Below, in pieces: positions 5,189 through 5,519 of a stretch of 5,519 nt of DNA. The notes under the pieces are model-generated. The model was given only the letters and a program-made list of their open reading frames with translations. It was not told the origin of the DNA and searched no databases. The stretch's first letter is position 1. Each line of letters begins with the position of its first letter. Origin of the DNA: JBBRLA01 sp038231615 (GTDB lineage Bacteria > Myxococcota_A > Polyangia > Palsa-1104 > JAEUJZ01); the NCBI GenBank assembly GCA_038231615.1, contig JBBRLA010000591.1, positions 1 to 5,519 of the forward strand, read 5' to 3'. The translations under genes were made by a program, and so were the position numbers.

Positions 5189-5518
5189 TTCCTCGACCTC
5201 TACGTGGGGCGGTGGGTGTTGGCCCTCTTTGGCCCGCTTGGTGCAGCTGAGGATGTGCGGCCTCTCAGGCCACTCGGACGTCCGCAGGCCCTGCTGCGTC
5301 TGCGCCGCGAGAGCCCATGCTGCTGCTCGGCATCATGGGGACTGGCAGCCTGCCGGAACTGCCCCAGGAGCTGCCCCAAAGAAAAGGCAGGTCTCCGACA
5401 GCACGCACTGCGCCAGGGACACCCCGGCCAGGGCCAGGCCGACGGTGATCGGTGGGTGGGCATGGACCACCGCGCCCACGTCGGCGCGCTCCACGTAGCA
5501 CAGCTCGTGCATCAGGAA
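5189..5518 (-). pseudogene. Class II aldolase/adducin-type remnant, interrupted and running off the window edge
   Basis: Reading leftwards from the window edge, the frame gives LMHELCYVERADVGAVVHAH, then PPITVGLALAGVSL and VLSETCLFFG. The HAHPP motif supplies the two paired zinc-ligand histidines of class II (L-fuculose-phosphate-type) aldolases, which cleave sugar phosphates using Zn2+. The frame stops at TGA 5333-5335 shortly after LFFG, where the family normally continues for over 100 residues. Past the stop, the same frame reads ALAAQTQQGLRTSEW and HILSCTKRAKEG, which resembles the family's C-terminal helices (weaker evidence). The third zinc His region (HD...HG) seems to sit in a neighbouring frame near 5325-5340, so more than one lesion is likely. 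The N-terminus lies outside the window. It ends just before the helicase remnant and has the same orientation. The aldolase identity of the first 50 residues is good; the extension past the stop is inference. Confidence 0.6.
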
Positions 5519-5519
5519 C

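Overview
The window comes from a GC-rich genome. Its gene content points to a Myxococcota/deltaproteobacterial-type organism: a secreted lipoprotein with a short collagen-like Gly-X-Y stretch followed by a TIG-like fold, and a lipid-anchored multihaem cytochrome of the cytochrome c554 type. This lineage call is an inference from gene style. No rRNA or other marker is present.

Layout. Positions 1-267 hold a highly structured nested palindromic repeat (element A). Positions 332-2140 (+) encode a lipoprotein with a degenerate phosphoesterase-like domain and a C-terminal four-haem cytochrome domain whose first haem site is CX3CH. Positions 2182-2331 hold element B, a shorter, inverted relative of element A. 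It sits between two convergent genes. Positions 2338-3891 (-) encode the collagen-like/TIG lipoprotein, with a clear signal peptide and ribosome binding site. Positions 3892-4287 contain no convincing gene, only palindromes and small hairpins.

The right-hand quarter (about 4288-5519) looks like a graveyard. It holds a small broken gene with an excellent ribosome binding site and an 11-bp inverted repeat over its start codon (4348-4613, +; possibly a transposase remnant). Next is the amino-terminal part of a SNF2-type helicase resembling DrmD of the DISARM anti-phage system (4610-5160, -), frameshifted internally and cut off at its carboxy end. Last is a class II aldolase remnant (5189-5518, -), interrupted by a stop and running off the window edge.

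The two intact genes both encode probable lipid-anchored envelope proteins, but nothing shows that they act together. They converge on element B and have separate promoters. The strongest unexplained signal is the pair of nested, modular palindromes in inverted orientation on either side of the cytochrome gene.
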